NCBI GenBank assembly: GCA_944472155.2
Contig: OX235271.1
Coordinates: forward strand, 39,978,633-40,042,632
DNA from: Trichobilharzia szidati
Lineage: Eukaryota > Platyhelminthes > Trematoda > Strigeidida > Schistosomatidae
Reading direction: 5' to 3'
Length of the DNA stretch: 64,000 nt
Shown here: in pieces, positions 23,082 through 33,660 of the stretch
Position numbering within the stretch: position 1 is the first letter of the stretch
Layout: every line of letters begins with the position of its first letter
Translations under genes and position numbers: made by a program
The notes under the pieces: model-generated
Databases searched by the model: none
Told to the model about the DNA's origin: nothing
What the model saw: the letters and a program-made list of their open reading frames with translations, nothing else

Positions 23082-23752
23082 TGTCATCGGTCAAACTCTA
23101 GGAAGTTTACCATAATTTTGGCTCTGTTGTGTCCTTTTACCCGTATATTCTGATTGGTAAGTTTTAAGTTGACTTTCTGGACAATAACGTCAGTGATGAT
23201 TTCAGCTAAGAAGATAAAACAGTCCCAAAAAACATTCATTTGAACTACGAATCTCCATTTCAGCAGCTTACCAGATATTAGTTGCAGCTTAGAGAATGGC
23301 ATTAAAAGATAGAATCTTAAATGTTGGATTTAAACTTAACAATTTAAATAAGGAGGACTGTTAAGTGCATCATAAAATTGAAAGAGAATTTCGAAAAGGG
23401 AAATCAACTTTGACTGACGATATGAAATATAATTATATAATTGATGGTCAATTAACCTTAGTAATTACATGTTTAAGTTGGGTCCACTAAACGGATCACG
23501 GAATAAGTCAACGATTTCTACAGTTAAACAACTGAGAAACCAAATACAATGCCTATATCTTCGAAACGCTTGCTACACTGAATTTAATTCGTTTTGTAAG
23601 AGAGAAATTAAACTGACTCTGTATTAAGTTTTGGCGAAGAGCCAGTGCTAGTAACGAATACTTTTAAAGCCTTATGAATAATATAAAACATTCCTGCAAA
23701 CAAACACTTAATATTGAGATTTACTGAGAACTAAAAGTTAGCAGAAAAATTA
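23082..23752. other. AT-rich intergenic DNA
   Basis: Nothing was recognised. Confidence 0.3.
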
Positions 23753-24080
23753 CCAAGTTTGATTACAGAGTGATATCAGTTAGAAAACCACTGAAAACCA
23801 GAGAGTACTGAATGGCTGTTTCGTTTGTAAATTTGTCATTACCCCAGAGATGAAAAAACCCAGGATCTCTAGGTTACAAAGTGAGCTCGTCAACCATTCA
23901 GCCAACGGAGTAGAATCCAATGATCCATGAATTCTGACTCCTACCACTTCACGACATATACCGTGATCTCCAGCCACTGTCCTCGGTAGTTATCTATCCA
24001 CATGCCAAACTTAGTGAACTTCTCTGGTCACGACTCCTTTCTAGGACTTCGAACAACGTCACTCTGTTGTCAGTCAATAA
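23753..24080 (-). repeat. T-family copy
   Basis: The minus strand contains head-proximal blocks (agttcactaagtttggcatg region), the tRNA-like part (gctgaatggttgacgagctc, aacctagagatcctgggttt) and the 3' block ggttttctaactgatatcac. It is diverged. It pairs head-to-head with the next copy. Confidence 0.55.
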
Positions 24081-24139
24081 AGAACACTAGATTTTTAAAT
24101 GTCTGTTTTCAGGGATATGGTTAACAGAATTTAGAAGTG

Positions 24140-24345
24140 ACTGGTTACAGAATTCCATCCCAGTGGCTGAATTCCCAACGAGTTGGTGTTGTAGCTTGAA
24201 GGCTCTTGGTTCCATCCCTTTTATATAGTCAAAGACGCGTACCACCGAAGAGTTCCAAACGAGGACGAAACAGCTGTCCAGTACCCCTCCCTCCCCGCAG
24301 GCTTTCAATGGTTCCCCAACTGTATTCAGTTTGTGATCAATTTTA
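24140..24345 (+). repeat. T-family copy with best-preserved hammerhead core
   Basis: The tRNA-like part (cccagtggctgaattcccaa) is followed at 24239-24284 by gtacca, ccgaaga, gttccaaacgaggac, gaaacagctgtc and cagtac. The core is CCGAAGA, a single U4-to-C change from the canonical CUGAAGA. Helix II, the helix III hairpin ac-agct-gu and the cleavage-site context are preserved. Confidence 0.65.
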
Positions 24346-25110
24346 TAAATATTTATCTCACAATTAACAATTATCTACTTCATACTAAACATGACAATCA
24401 CGAAAGAAAAACAAAAGACAGTGTTAACTTATTATGAGCGTTTCAAAATCATTTCACGTCAACCAGTGGGACTTTCAAATCAAATATAATAAGGGAGATT
24501 AGAAGGATGATTGTTTTGATGATCCTATCAAAAAAAATTCGCTGATAATCTAATTGATTCCGGAGACGAACTATCTAGTATTTTTAGTTAATTATATTTG
24601 AGCTTCTTATGCAATCATATTATGGTGGGAGATGTAAAACAAAGTCATCTTTGTATTTGGTTTACTACACACAGACTGGAAGTAATTATATTCTAAAGCA
24701 TTTATACGTAAGCATATGTATATAACGGTTATAAAATGAATAATTTTCCTTTTCTAATTTGTTATGCAATCACACGGTTAAATGTATACATGTATATCTA
24801 TTTTGTAATCCTTCTGACTTCTACCTTATCAGTATAGATTAGGCTTTTATATATATCAGATATGCAATGAACTAAAGACATTGATTCTGCGTAATTATCG
24901 CCGCAATTATCACTACTATTATTATTATTACTGCTACTACTATTTATTATCACTGCTCACTTTTAATGCTCAAATTTATCACGTTTCGAACAAGTGAAAA
25001 GTTAAAAAACACAAAAGAAATTTATCACAAAAATGATTAGTCAGATTTTGATATAAACATTCCCGAAATTTTGAAACGATGATAACTTTAAAAAAAATAT
25101 TAATAAGTGC
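24346..25110. other. AT-rich intergenic DNA
   Basis: It contains a ctattattattattactgct tract at about 24915-24935. No gene was seen. Confidence 0.35.
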
Positions 25111-25112
25111 TA

Positions 25113-25677
25113 CTTTCAAGTGTTGGTTCGCAGGGATTCTATTGATTTCAAGTTTGATGATGAACTGACTTTAGTTAGAAAGCCATCTAAAACCAGGGAG
25201 TACTGGAGAGCTGTTTCGTTCGGAACTCTTCAACTATACTCACACACACACACCACAGATTAAACCCAAGACTTTCAGATTATAAGGTAAGCTCAAATAT
25301 TGGGACGGAATCTAATGACCCATGAATTCTAACTTCAATGAATTTGCGACATACAACGTAACCAATAGCCAATGTCATCATCGGTGAGTATCTGTTCATA
25401 CGCCTAACTTGGTGGCCCTCAGTCGGTGGCACAGTGGTTAGGACTCTCGCCGACCATGCACATGGTCTGGGGTTCGACCACCGGCCGATGCACACCTGAT
25501 GTCAATAGTCGGCCTGCAAAATTTGGGCTACCGATATCCATCCTGAAAATTCCATACTTGTACTGAAAATACGGTGTGGCATCAAGCAGTAATAAAAAAT
25601 GAAAGATAATAAATTGATCACAACTTCTCATTAGAAGTTCGGACAACGTCATCCTATAGGCAGTCACTAGTAAGCGC
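25113..25677 (-). repeat. T-family copy interrupted by SINE-B
   Basis: Minus-strand T blocks cover 25113-25420 and resume about 25609-25677 (agtgactgcctataggatga). A short (ca)n tract at 25241-25254 has expanded inside the T sequence next to the ribozyme relic. Confidence 0.6.
25421..25608 (+). mobile_element. SINE-B copy nested in a T-family repeat
   Basis: Head gtcggtggcacagtggttag, the palindromic catgcacatg, and a B-box-like ggttcgaccaccggcc. Then cacctgatgtcaatagtcgg and the CR1-like tail ctgaaaattccatacttgta. No certain target-site duplication was found. Confidence 0.75.
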
Positions 25678-25685
25678 CAGGTAAT

Positions 25686-26157
25686 AATTAGAGGGAAATG
25701 AAAACTATGTATTCATTGCCAGTGTCATGGGGAATGTGACACTAAATGCTTGTAGAGAGTGTAATTTCATACTAATTACTATTACATGGTGGCCAGGAAG
25801 AATTTACAAGACACCAAAGTGTTATCTCATTAAACAAATTTTAAAGTATAAAATATGGTTAAGACAAATGTTTAAAAATTCATTCACTGTAAATCAACAG
25901 GGAACTATCAAATGTTTATGAATGACAGTGAATAAAAATCCCTTAGGGAGAAAAAATTTACCCACCTTCTCAACGAAGTTTTAATATGAAGTCCATTAAA
26001 GTATAACTAGCCAGTTTTTATGATATCATAAGTGTAGATAAAACTGTAATGCTATAGAAAAACACACATCTATTATGAAAACAACAACAGCTTTTGTGAT
26101 TTAATTTTATTATCGGACATGTATCCGATTATGTATCTGTGATTCCTGTCCTGCATG
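25686..26157. other. Intergenic DNA
   Basis: Nothing was recognised. Confidence 0.3.
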
Positions 26158-26168
26158 ACATAACAGTT

Positions 26169-26402
26169 GTGCGTCAGTGGTATAGCGGTTAGGACGCTCA
26201 TCGACCATGCACATGGTCCGGGGTTCGATCCCCGGCCACAGACGCACTCCTTTACCTCGCTAAGCCAGAAATAATGCTGGTAAAGAGGAAAGGTTGGGCA
26301 TGAGACTAGCAACCCCATCCTGTGAAATAAACAATGCTACAGAAACTTCAAGCCACTAGCTTGAAGCCCTATGTTCCACTGGGGAATGTGGAGAAAAAAA
26401 GA
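26169..26402 (+). mobile_element. SINE-A copy with 11-bp target-site duplication
   Basis: It is full length: gtgcgtcagtggtatagcgg, catgcacatggtccggggtt, B-box ggttcgatccccggcc, the standard body, the hairpin caagccactagcttg and a poly-A end. The direct repeat acataacagtt flanks it at 26158-26168 and 26403-26413, indicating a fairly recent insertion. Confidence 0.9.
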
Positions 26403-26651
26403 ACATAACAGTTAATGCAACACTCTTAAAAGGTCTTTTACACAAATTCTCCTGATTAATTTTGAACTGAACTTTCAAATGAAGGAAAAATGATTGACAA
26501 ACACGTTAGCCCAGTAAATGAATACAAAGAATAAGACGATAAACATTTAACAGGAAGAAAGGAACTATAATCTGTCATTCTGTGAATAGTACTGTGGGGT
26601 TGTGATACAGACAATGTGTTCCAACGGAATATTATTCTCATATTCAATACT

Positions 26652-26887
26652 ACTTTTTTTATTCCTTAACTTTCTCAGTGGAATATAGGGGGCTTCACGC
26701 TAGAGGCTTGAAGTTTCGGTAGCAGTGGTGATTTATTTTTACAGGATGGGGTTGCTAGCCTCATGCTCAGCCTTTCGTCTTTACTAGCTCTATTTCTGGC
26801 TTAGCGAGGTAAAGGAATGCGTCGGTGACCGGGGATCGAACCCCGGACCACCTGCGTGGTCGGCGAGAACTCTACCGCTGTATCTTA
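26652..26887 (-). mobile_element. SINE-A copy
   Basis: It is nearly full length on the minus strand, with B-box ggttcgatccccggtc, body agctagtaaagacgaaaggc, and tail tattccactgagaaagttaa. Confidence 0.8.
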
Positions 26888-27380
26888 GCTTCATCAACTG
26901 AAAATATACCTTTACTTCCGTGTCTTGCCTTCTGCTGTTACAGTAATCTTTAAACAGCGACTAACATTTTAACTACGCGGATCAAAAAAGAAAATAATTT
27001 GAAATTTAGTGTCACATTTAGTCTGATTTCTATTAATTCCTAGTCAATCAAAAGTATTACAAGACCAGCTAACCCAAAGTCATACTGTTCACATGAGACA
27101 TACACTTGTGTTAACCTGATTAAAACTAACTAACTGATAAATAACATCTCAAAATGACCATATGAATATAATTAAGAATTCTTAAATTTGCTTGATAATG
27201 ACTGACGTCCGAATGTGTAGTACTCGATGAAATATCTTGTACTCAAATTTCACCTTACTCACTAGCTGTGAAGGAGACAACAAAAAGCAAACCAGGATGT
27301 CACTTGATCTTAGAAGGGATATTTGTAATTCAAGTTCATCATCATAAGTGTATTTATTTGAAATCATATGCGGCAACATT

Positions 27381-27607
27381 GTGCGTCGGTGGCATAGTGG
27401 TTAGGACTCTCGCCGACCATGCACATGGTCCGGGGTTCGATCCCCGGCCACGGACGCACTCCTTCACCTCGATAAGCCAGAAATAATGCTGGTGAAGAGG
27501 AAAGGTTGAGTATGAGGCTAGTAACCCCATCCTGTAAAATAAGCACTGCTACAGAAACTTCAAGCCACTAGCTTGAAGCCACTGGGGAACGTGAAGGAAC
27601 AAAAAAA
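27381..27607 (+). mobile_element. SINE-A copy with ~14-bp target-site duplication
   Basis: It is full length, with B-box ggttcgatccccggcc and tail ggggaacgtgaaggaacaaa. The flanks tatgcggcaacatt (27367-27380) and tatgtggtaacatt (27608-27621) differ at two positions, as expected for a slightly aged duplication. Confidence 0.9.
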
Positions 27608-27689
27608 TATGTGGTAACATTGGACTGATGCACTACTACTGATATCTAATGGGTGATAGTTGTAGGAGAAATGCAAATCAGCAACGTTG

Positions 27690-27845
27690 GTTTTTTTATG
27701 GAGTGTTGTTGTTGTTAACCTTACGGTCAATCTTCCCTCTTCAATGAATTTACTAGCTTGTAAGAGAGGTTTAAGAGTAATGGTGATGGCCAAGGATAGA
27801 ACCTCGGAGCATATAACTAGTTGATGGTCACCCTACCATTGAAAT
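27690..27845 (-). mobile_element. SINE-A-like fragment, diverged
   Basis: The minus strand keeps aagagggaagattgaccgta and a B-box-like aggttctatccttggcc. Head and tail are poor. Confidence 0.45.
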
Positions 27846-27879
27846 ACTGACATAAAGGTTCGTATAAATACTGCTAACA

Positions 27880-28375
27880 TAAATTGTCAGTGGTAATAAT
27901 GGAAGATGTGAAGTCAGTGCTACTATACGGATCAGAGGCTTGGTGCGTCATAAAGAGCACCTCAAACAAACTACAGACCTTCATTAACAGTCGTCTTCGC
28001 TCAATACTCAAGATCAGATGGCTGGCCAGAAAAGATCAACAACAGAGATCTCTGGCAATGAGCGAACCAACCAGGGACCGACTGTGCAAGAAATAAGCAG
28101 GATGAAATAGAGATGGATTGGCCATACTCTGAGGAAACAATCCATCAAGTGACATCACTAGACAAGCCATCGCTCGAGTGGAACCCGAAAGGGAAGCGGC
28201 GAGTTGGTCGTCAGTGAGAGGGTGGGTGACTTGGAGGAGGTCATGTGAATAAGAGAAAACGTGTGGGCAGACTTGGAGCCAAGTGAAGACTCTAGCAGAG
28301 AAGCGAACGCAATGAAGACGCACTGCTGAAGCCCTATGTTCCTCTAGGAATTAAGGAAATAATAATAATAATAAT
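27880..28375 (+). mobile_element. RTE-like LINE 3' fragment
   Basis: It is partly open (27884-28096): DVKSVLLYGSEAWCVIKSTS, NKLQTFINSRLRSILKIRWL, RKDQQQRSLAMSEPT. This is the C-terminal domain after the RT in RTE elements. It ends with gaagccctatgttcctctag and an AAT repeat. Stops follow at the linker, so this is a dead 5'-truncated copy. Confidence 0.8.
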
Positions 28376-29010
28376 GGAAGTTGATTTAGTAACATCACTT
28401 ATTCTAGCATAGTTTATAAATAAAAGTATTATTTCATCTATCTAACTGCTACTTCTTATATACACCTAACATTTAAATAAACAATATTGTATTGTATAAA
28501 AAAAGTATTTGCATATTAAGACATTTGCTCACACAGACAACCGTAAACACCTACACTATGTATATATATTTAAGGAGTACGCCCATTAAGCACTGTAAAA
28601 GTTGATTGTTCAGAAACTGTACATACGCGAAGACAGTAAGTAGACACTTCTCTTTTTTTTTTTCATTTTTACGCATAGACTAGACTGTGAGTTGAAACTA
28701 AGATAAAAATCAGAACTTAGTGAGTTGTTATATTAAGTTATATATTATAAGTTATATTATAGGAAATCATTTAAACAGTATCTATCACTAACTGTTGGAA
28801 TATCTATCATCCTCGATTTTGATAGAAGTTGGGGGGGGGGGGAAGTAAGTCATTAGATGCCAACTAAATGAGTGGACAGTAAAGGAATCATCACCTGTGC
28901 TTCTGAAAATCTAACTAAGATCCAACTTCATTTGCGCTTATGAGTATGCATTGCTGAAGAATCTTAAGCTATGACGAAACAGGTATCCAGTACTAAGCAT
29001 GACAACTAAT
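28376..29010. other. AT-rich intergenic DNA with poly-G run
   Basis: It contains a 12-base G run at 28831-28842 and a ttatattaagttatatatta region near 28730. No gene was seen. Confidence 0.4.
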
Positions 29011-29310
29011 TTAATTGAATTTTTGGATTTTCCCGTCGATTGATTGGACCGAAGTGCTCGGTCTCAGGTTGACATGTCGGCTTCTTGAGCAGATGCTTCG
29101 ACGATGTCTGGGTATTTAATTAGTATTTAATTGGTGGATGGTGACTAGCAGTGGAATCCAGGATGCGCATTTCGTCCTATTTGGGACTCGTCATCTGGAA
29201 CATCATCACTCACTGAGAAATGCAGGTACACCCAGTGACGAGTCCCAAATAGGACGAAATGCGCATCCTGGATTCCACTGCTAGTCACCATCCACCAATT
29301 AAATAACAAC
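29011..29310. repeat. SM-alpha-type repeat with 62-bp perfect inverted repeat
   Basis: The lead segment matches 21606-21680. Arms 29131-29192 and 29237-29298 are exact reverse complements over 62 bp with a 44-nt spacer. The right arm carries a plus-strand hammerhead (core tgacga, C3 missing) and the left arm a minus-strand hammerhead (core atgacga, C3 to A). Helix III reads atgcgcat, a symmetric variant of atgcgcgt at 21.8 kb. Confidence 0.8.
29230..29276 (+). ncRNA. Hammerhead ribozyme, SM-alpha type, probably inactive
   Basis: The order is cccag, tgacga, gtcccaaataggac, gaaatgcgcatc, ctgg. The helices pair, but core C3 is absent. An equivalent minus-strand ribozyme lies in the left arm with C3 replaced by A. 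Confidence 0.6.
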
Positions 29311-30735
29311 TAATAGTTTGAAATATCAAGTTACGGACATTTACAGTTACAGTAATACAAAGCTGATGATTTTATCATTATTATTTTATATGAAATAAAA
29401 ACACTATTAAGCCTTTCTAATGGATACTTTCGCTTCTCTCTTACCATACAGAGAAGAAAAATCATGTTCTTTAAATAAATAAATAAAAAAGCAACCTTAG
29501 TGATATAAATTTGAAAATTTCATCCCCTCTAACCTGTTCTAGCCAGAGTATTTTTATTGGCTAGACTGTTCACTTTTCATACTTGTCCACTTCCTTCATC
29601 CCTTAACACAAGTAGAAGAGAGTAAACACATACATATTGACACACACACACACACAAAGATAGATACAGATTCACACACGAACGCATCACTAGAATACAA
29701 GTGAAGTTGTTACTAGTGTATGTGGAGAGGGAGAGAATAAGAGGAGGAGGAATAGGAAACAAAATTAAACCCAATTAGAAAAGCTGAACAAGTCAGTTGA
29801 ATCGCACTGACGTCAGTCAATGCAACACTTTCTTCGTTTTCGCCTTTTGTTTTTTCAAGGGGAGTGAAATAAGGATGAGAAAGGAATAAGTGTTGAGTAT
29901 TTTGAGTTAATCAACTCAAATCACGATCATATGAGGTTACACACCTAACTACCTACCCACCCATCCATCCATCTGCATTCACGCACGCACGCACACATAC
30001 ACACACTAACGGACATACGTATACACAAGTGGAATATGTAGGCTAACGAAGAATACAACTTGCACCAATCGAACTTATGCGCTAACAGAGTGGGGGAACA
30101 TTTTCTGTTCTCTGTTCTTTTCTCTCTTTTTTTTGTTTTGTTTTTGTTTTGATTAGACACATATAAGTATCCTTTGATTGTTTATTTTGTTAATTATATG
30201 CGAATCATCTTCATGTTAAAGAGGAGGATCCGTTTCACTTGTTGACTAAGTTTGAACACACAACACCTTGGAAACATTAACACACTGTAAAAATAAAACT
30301 AATCGTGTTTGATTACTACCACAACTACTACTACTACTACAATAATTATTTGGAATATAAATCGTGTAACTTCCAGTGAACTGATACACCGCATAAGCAA
30401 GAAACTCCTCGATAATTTCCAGTAAGTCGACTTTTAAAGAGTTTTTGGTTTAAATGTATGTATGTTTTAAAAAAAAGAAGTTTATGATAAGTGATGAAAA
30501 AGGGGAAATGGCATCATATTTGAGTGGAATATATTTATGTATGTATTTGATTCTAGCGTTAAATGTTCAATTGAAATAAATCGAAGTACCCGTAATAATT
30601 TTTACAAATGTCTACTTCTCACTCGGTGCTCAATTATTTTGCTACTATCCGGTCAAAAATTGATCACAGTTCATATGAATACTCGTAATATTTGATTCAA
30701 ATACGAAATATTCACGGTTTAAACTGAGTGCGTTG
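29311..30735. other. Intergenic DNA with CA-type microsatellites
   Basis: A (ca) run at 29641-29656 and acgcacgcacgcacacatac at about 29982-30003. Open frames here translate only simple sequence. Confidence 0.4.
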
Positions 30736-30754
30736 GTTTGCTTAGCGGTAGAAT

Positions 30755-31408
30755 GCTTACTTAACCTCCAACAAGTAGCGCTGTATGACGGTCTGCCATA
30801 GTGAAGGACATCTGTATCTTATGATAAGCATGATCACATTGAATCGCTTAAGTTCATGTAACAATCCAATTTAAAACTCTTTCCAAAAATTTCATTACAT
30901 TTTAATGGAGTTGCCAGTGTGTATTACTCAAGAGTACTAAACTAGGATAGAAAATGTTTATTTTCTTAACACTTTGACTATCAGTTACCGCTGAAATCTG
31001 TCTTGTAAAAAGCATCAAATGCCATCTTTTTAAATGATTCTGCAAATATTTGTTTCGTCAGTGTGTTACTAACAAACGATAAGCTTTTCAAGAGTTTCAA
31101 GGATTGATATTAGTTAGAGAACCAACAGCTGAAAACCAGAGAGTAGTGAACAGCTGTTTCATCCTACTCTGGGAATCATCGTCACTACGCATCCACTAGA
31201 CTTTGAACCCAGTACCTTCCGGTTACAAGGCCACCTCATAGACTATTCAGTTGATGACACTGGTTGGTGCCAGTCGCGCTAAAATCATGCATTGGTAGAT
31301 GGTATAATTCATGGACCATTGAGTCAGTGAGTCCCAGTGATTGAATGGTCTACGAGATTGCTTTGTAACCGAGAGGTCCTAGGTTTGAGACCCAGGGGGG
31401 GTGAGTAC
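30755..31408 (+). repeat. Left arm of a large inverted repeat
   Basis: Blocks such as tgaatcgcttaagttcatgt, atttgcaaatatt-type sequence near 31040, and aaacgataagcttttcaaga recur as reverse complements in 32280-32990. The inner ~320 bp (31090-31408) is a T-family foldback. The arms have drifted by indels and substitutions. Confidence 0.75.
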
Positions 31409-32279
31409 TATCGATGAGGAGAACTTGGGCATTGCATATTCCATATTAAATGAGTTTATTTCAAATGTCATGTCATCCAGTTATTAATGCTATATCACTT
31501 TGTGATATTTGAAATAAATTTATCATATATATGGAAGGTGTAAGAATAGTCAACTTATCCAGTCGTTTAAAAAAAATCTTTGTTATGGATAAATTCTACT
31601 TACTTCCATTTTCTTTTCTTTTTTTATTGGTAATACTTTAAAGCCAGTTTTAATTATAAGATAAAATCTCATTTAGAAAGAAATAAAACAATATTAGGGT
31701 ATTTAGCCTTTCTTTTATACTTTTAAACATACTAACATTTAGAATTACTGATAGCCTTTATATTTTGAATTTTCAGCAATTAGAATATACATATCATCAG
31801 ATCCTAAGCCAGTCTCTAATTTGTAAAGGCACCAAGTTAGTCAACTGAAGGCTGTTGGTAAAATCTCTGATGTGTTTATTATATGTAGGTATGAGAGAAG
31901 AGTTCATATGTCAGACGAAACAATTAAACTGTGCTCCTTCCTTTTTCAGTTATTCTTTAACTTTTCACAAAACTTACGAAAAATTAGCCATTGTATAAAT
32001 CATTGAGTTTTCACTGAATAGTTAGTTATATTCGAACAGAGTTAACTGCATAATTCTTATCTAATGAACTGTCTCTCTCTCTCCCTCACTGTTATGACTA
32101 ACTATCATACACTCATCATTCTATCTTGACTTGACAGGATAAATTATGTATTTCACTACAGTTTATTATCATCTACCTGGCTAAGAGCTTACATTTTCAA
32201 GTTTTGACCACGGATTAATATCAGTTAGAAAACCACTGGAGACCAAAGAGTATTTGACAGCTATTTCGTGCTAGTCTGG
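31409..32279. other. Spacer of the large inverted repeat
   Basis: It contains the solo PLE terminal palindrome (31431-31530), followed by AT-rich DNA without recognisable features. T-family sequence begins again at about 32200. Confidence 0.5.
31431..31530. mobile_element. Palindrome of PLE 3' termini without the element body
   Basis: It starts attccatattaaatgagttt then atttcaaatgtc, and ends ttgtgatatttgaaataaat then ttatcatatatatggaag. These are inverted copies of the terminus of the PLE type at 16305-17285, joined by about 25 nt. Confidence 0.55.
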
Positions 32280-32990
32280 GACTCACCCACCCCCCGGGTC
32301 TCAAACCTAGGACCTCTCGGTTACAAAGCAGTCTTGTAGATCATTCAATCACTGGGACTCACTGACTCAATGGTCCAGCAATTATACCATCTAACAATGC
32401 ATGATTTTAGCACGACTGGCATCAACCAGTGTCATCGACTGAATAGCCTATGAGCTTGCCTTGTAACCGGAAGTCTAATAGATGCGTTGTGACGATGATT
32501 CCCAGACTAGAATGAAACAGCTGTTCAGTACTCCCTGTTTTTCAGCGGTTGGTTCTCTAACTGATATCAATCCTTGATCAAAACTTAAAATAAGTCATAT
32601 CCCTACATGCAAACTCTTGAAAAGCTTATCGTTTGTTAGTATCACACTGACGAAGCAAATATTTGCAGAATCATTTAAACACAAGTGTTTATTTTCTATC
32701 CTAATTTAGTAGATTTTGAGTAATACACGCTCTTAAATGCACTAAAGATGTAATGAAATTTTTGTGTGTGTGGTGAATGTGAAACAGCATGACGGAAAAT
32801 CTTAATCATTCTTGTAGAATCAAATTGAGTGTGACATCTGTTTGTCTAAAAAGGAAAGAGTTTTAAATTGGATTATTAGCTGAACTTAAGCGATTCAATG
32901 TGATCATGCATATCATAAGATGCAGATGTCCTTCACTATGGTAGACTGTCATACGGCCCTACTTGCTGAAGGCTATTTAAGCGTAACTGA
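32280..32990 (-). repeat. Right arm of a large inverted repeat
   Basis: Reverse complement of 30755-31408. Shared blocks include tctcaaacctaggacctctc (complement of 31370s), aaaagcttatcgtttgttag, cttaagcgattcaatgtgat and gatgtccttcactatggtag. Confidence 0.75.
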
Positions 32991-33104
32991 CAAACTATTA
33001 TCATGTCAGTAGGAAAGTAATCACAACATTGTTGGACTTATTTAACTAAAATTATGTAAATGTGGGCAGTAAATCCCGTCCGTATCACCATTCAGAAAAT
33101 GATA

Positions 33105-33660
33105 TTCATTTTAATAAAAGTGTTTTTTGTATTTCCCAATGAATGCAAAACAAAATGATACTGTTTTTACTGACGTTTCGCTATTTAATGCTGCTAATAG
33201 CTTTATCAAAGTATTATTAAACCGGAATTTACAAAATCTCAGCTTATATATGTAACAACTTAATCATTGTTTTTCATCATGGGGTCATTTTTGCGTTGTG
33301 AAGTTGACCTATCGGTAAAGATAATAAAGCCAGGTGTATATTGTTGGGTTTGATAAGTGTGTAAAATTATAAAAGCACTATGTGTTTACAAAGTGAACTT
33401 GCTTATAGTGTTGATTCTGTCATTTCATGGGGGAGGCGGGTGTTGTAACCAGGTAAAATTCTGTTTTAGTCCATCATTCCTATTCAGACAATTTGGATTC
33501 CACTTGATATGAAGTGCTTCTGATATTAGACGTTCTTTGTGATTTCTGAAATTTTTCTGGATTATTTCAGTATTGTCAAAATCAATTTTGTGGCCTGATT
33601 CTATAGCGTGTAGACCTATGGCTGATGAACTTTCAAGCTTTTCTAGTTCAACCGAGTAAA
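33105..33660 (-). mobile_element. Penelope-like element 3' part
   Basis: The minus strand encodes the GIY-YIG C-terminal half: LESSSAIGLHAIESGHKIDF, DNTEIIQKNFRNHKERLISE, ALHIKWNPNCLNRNDG. It then runs into a 3' non-coding end that carries a hammerhead-like fold at 33168-33213. Upstream coding sequence is cut at 33660 by another element. Confidence 0.75.
33168..33213 (-). ncRNA. Hammerhead-like fold in PLE 3' end
   Basis: The minus strand reads tact, ttgataa, a, gctatt, loop, aatagc, gaaacgtc, agta. Helix I (4 bp), helix II (6 bp perfect) and GAAACGUC are present. Core positions 3 and 8 are U and A instead of C and G, which keeps pairing possible. One extra A separates the core from helix II. 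Confidence 0.5.
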
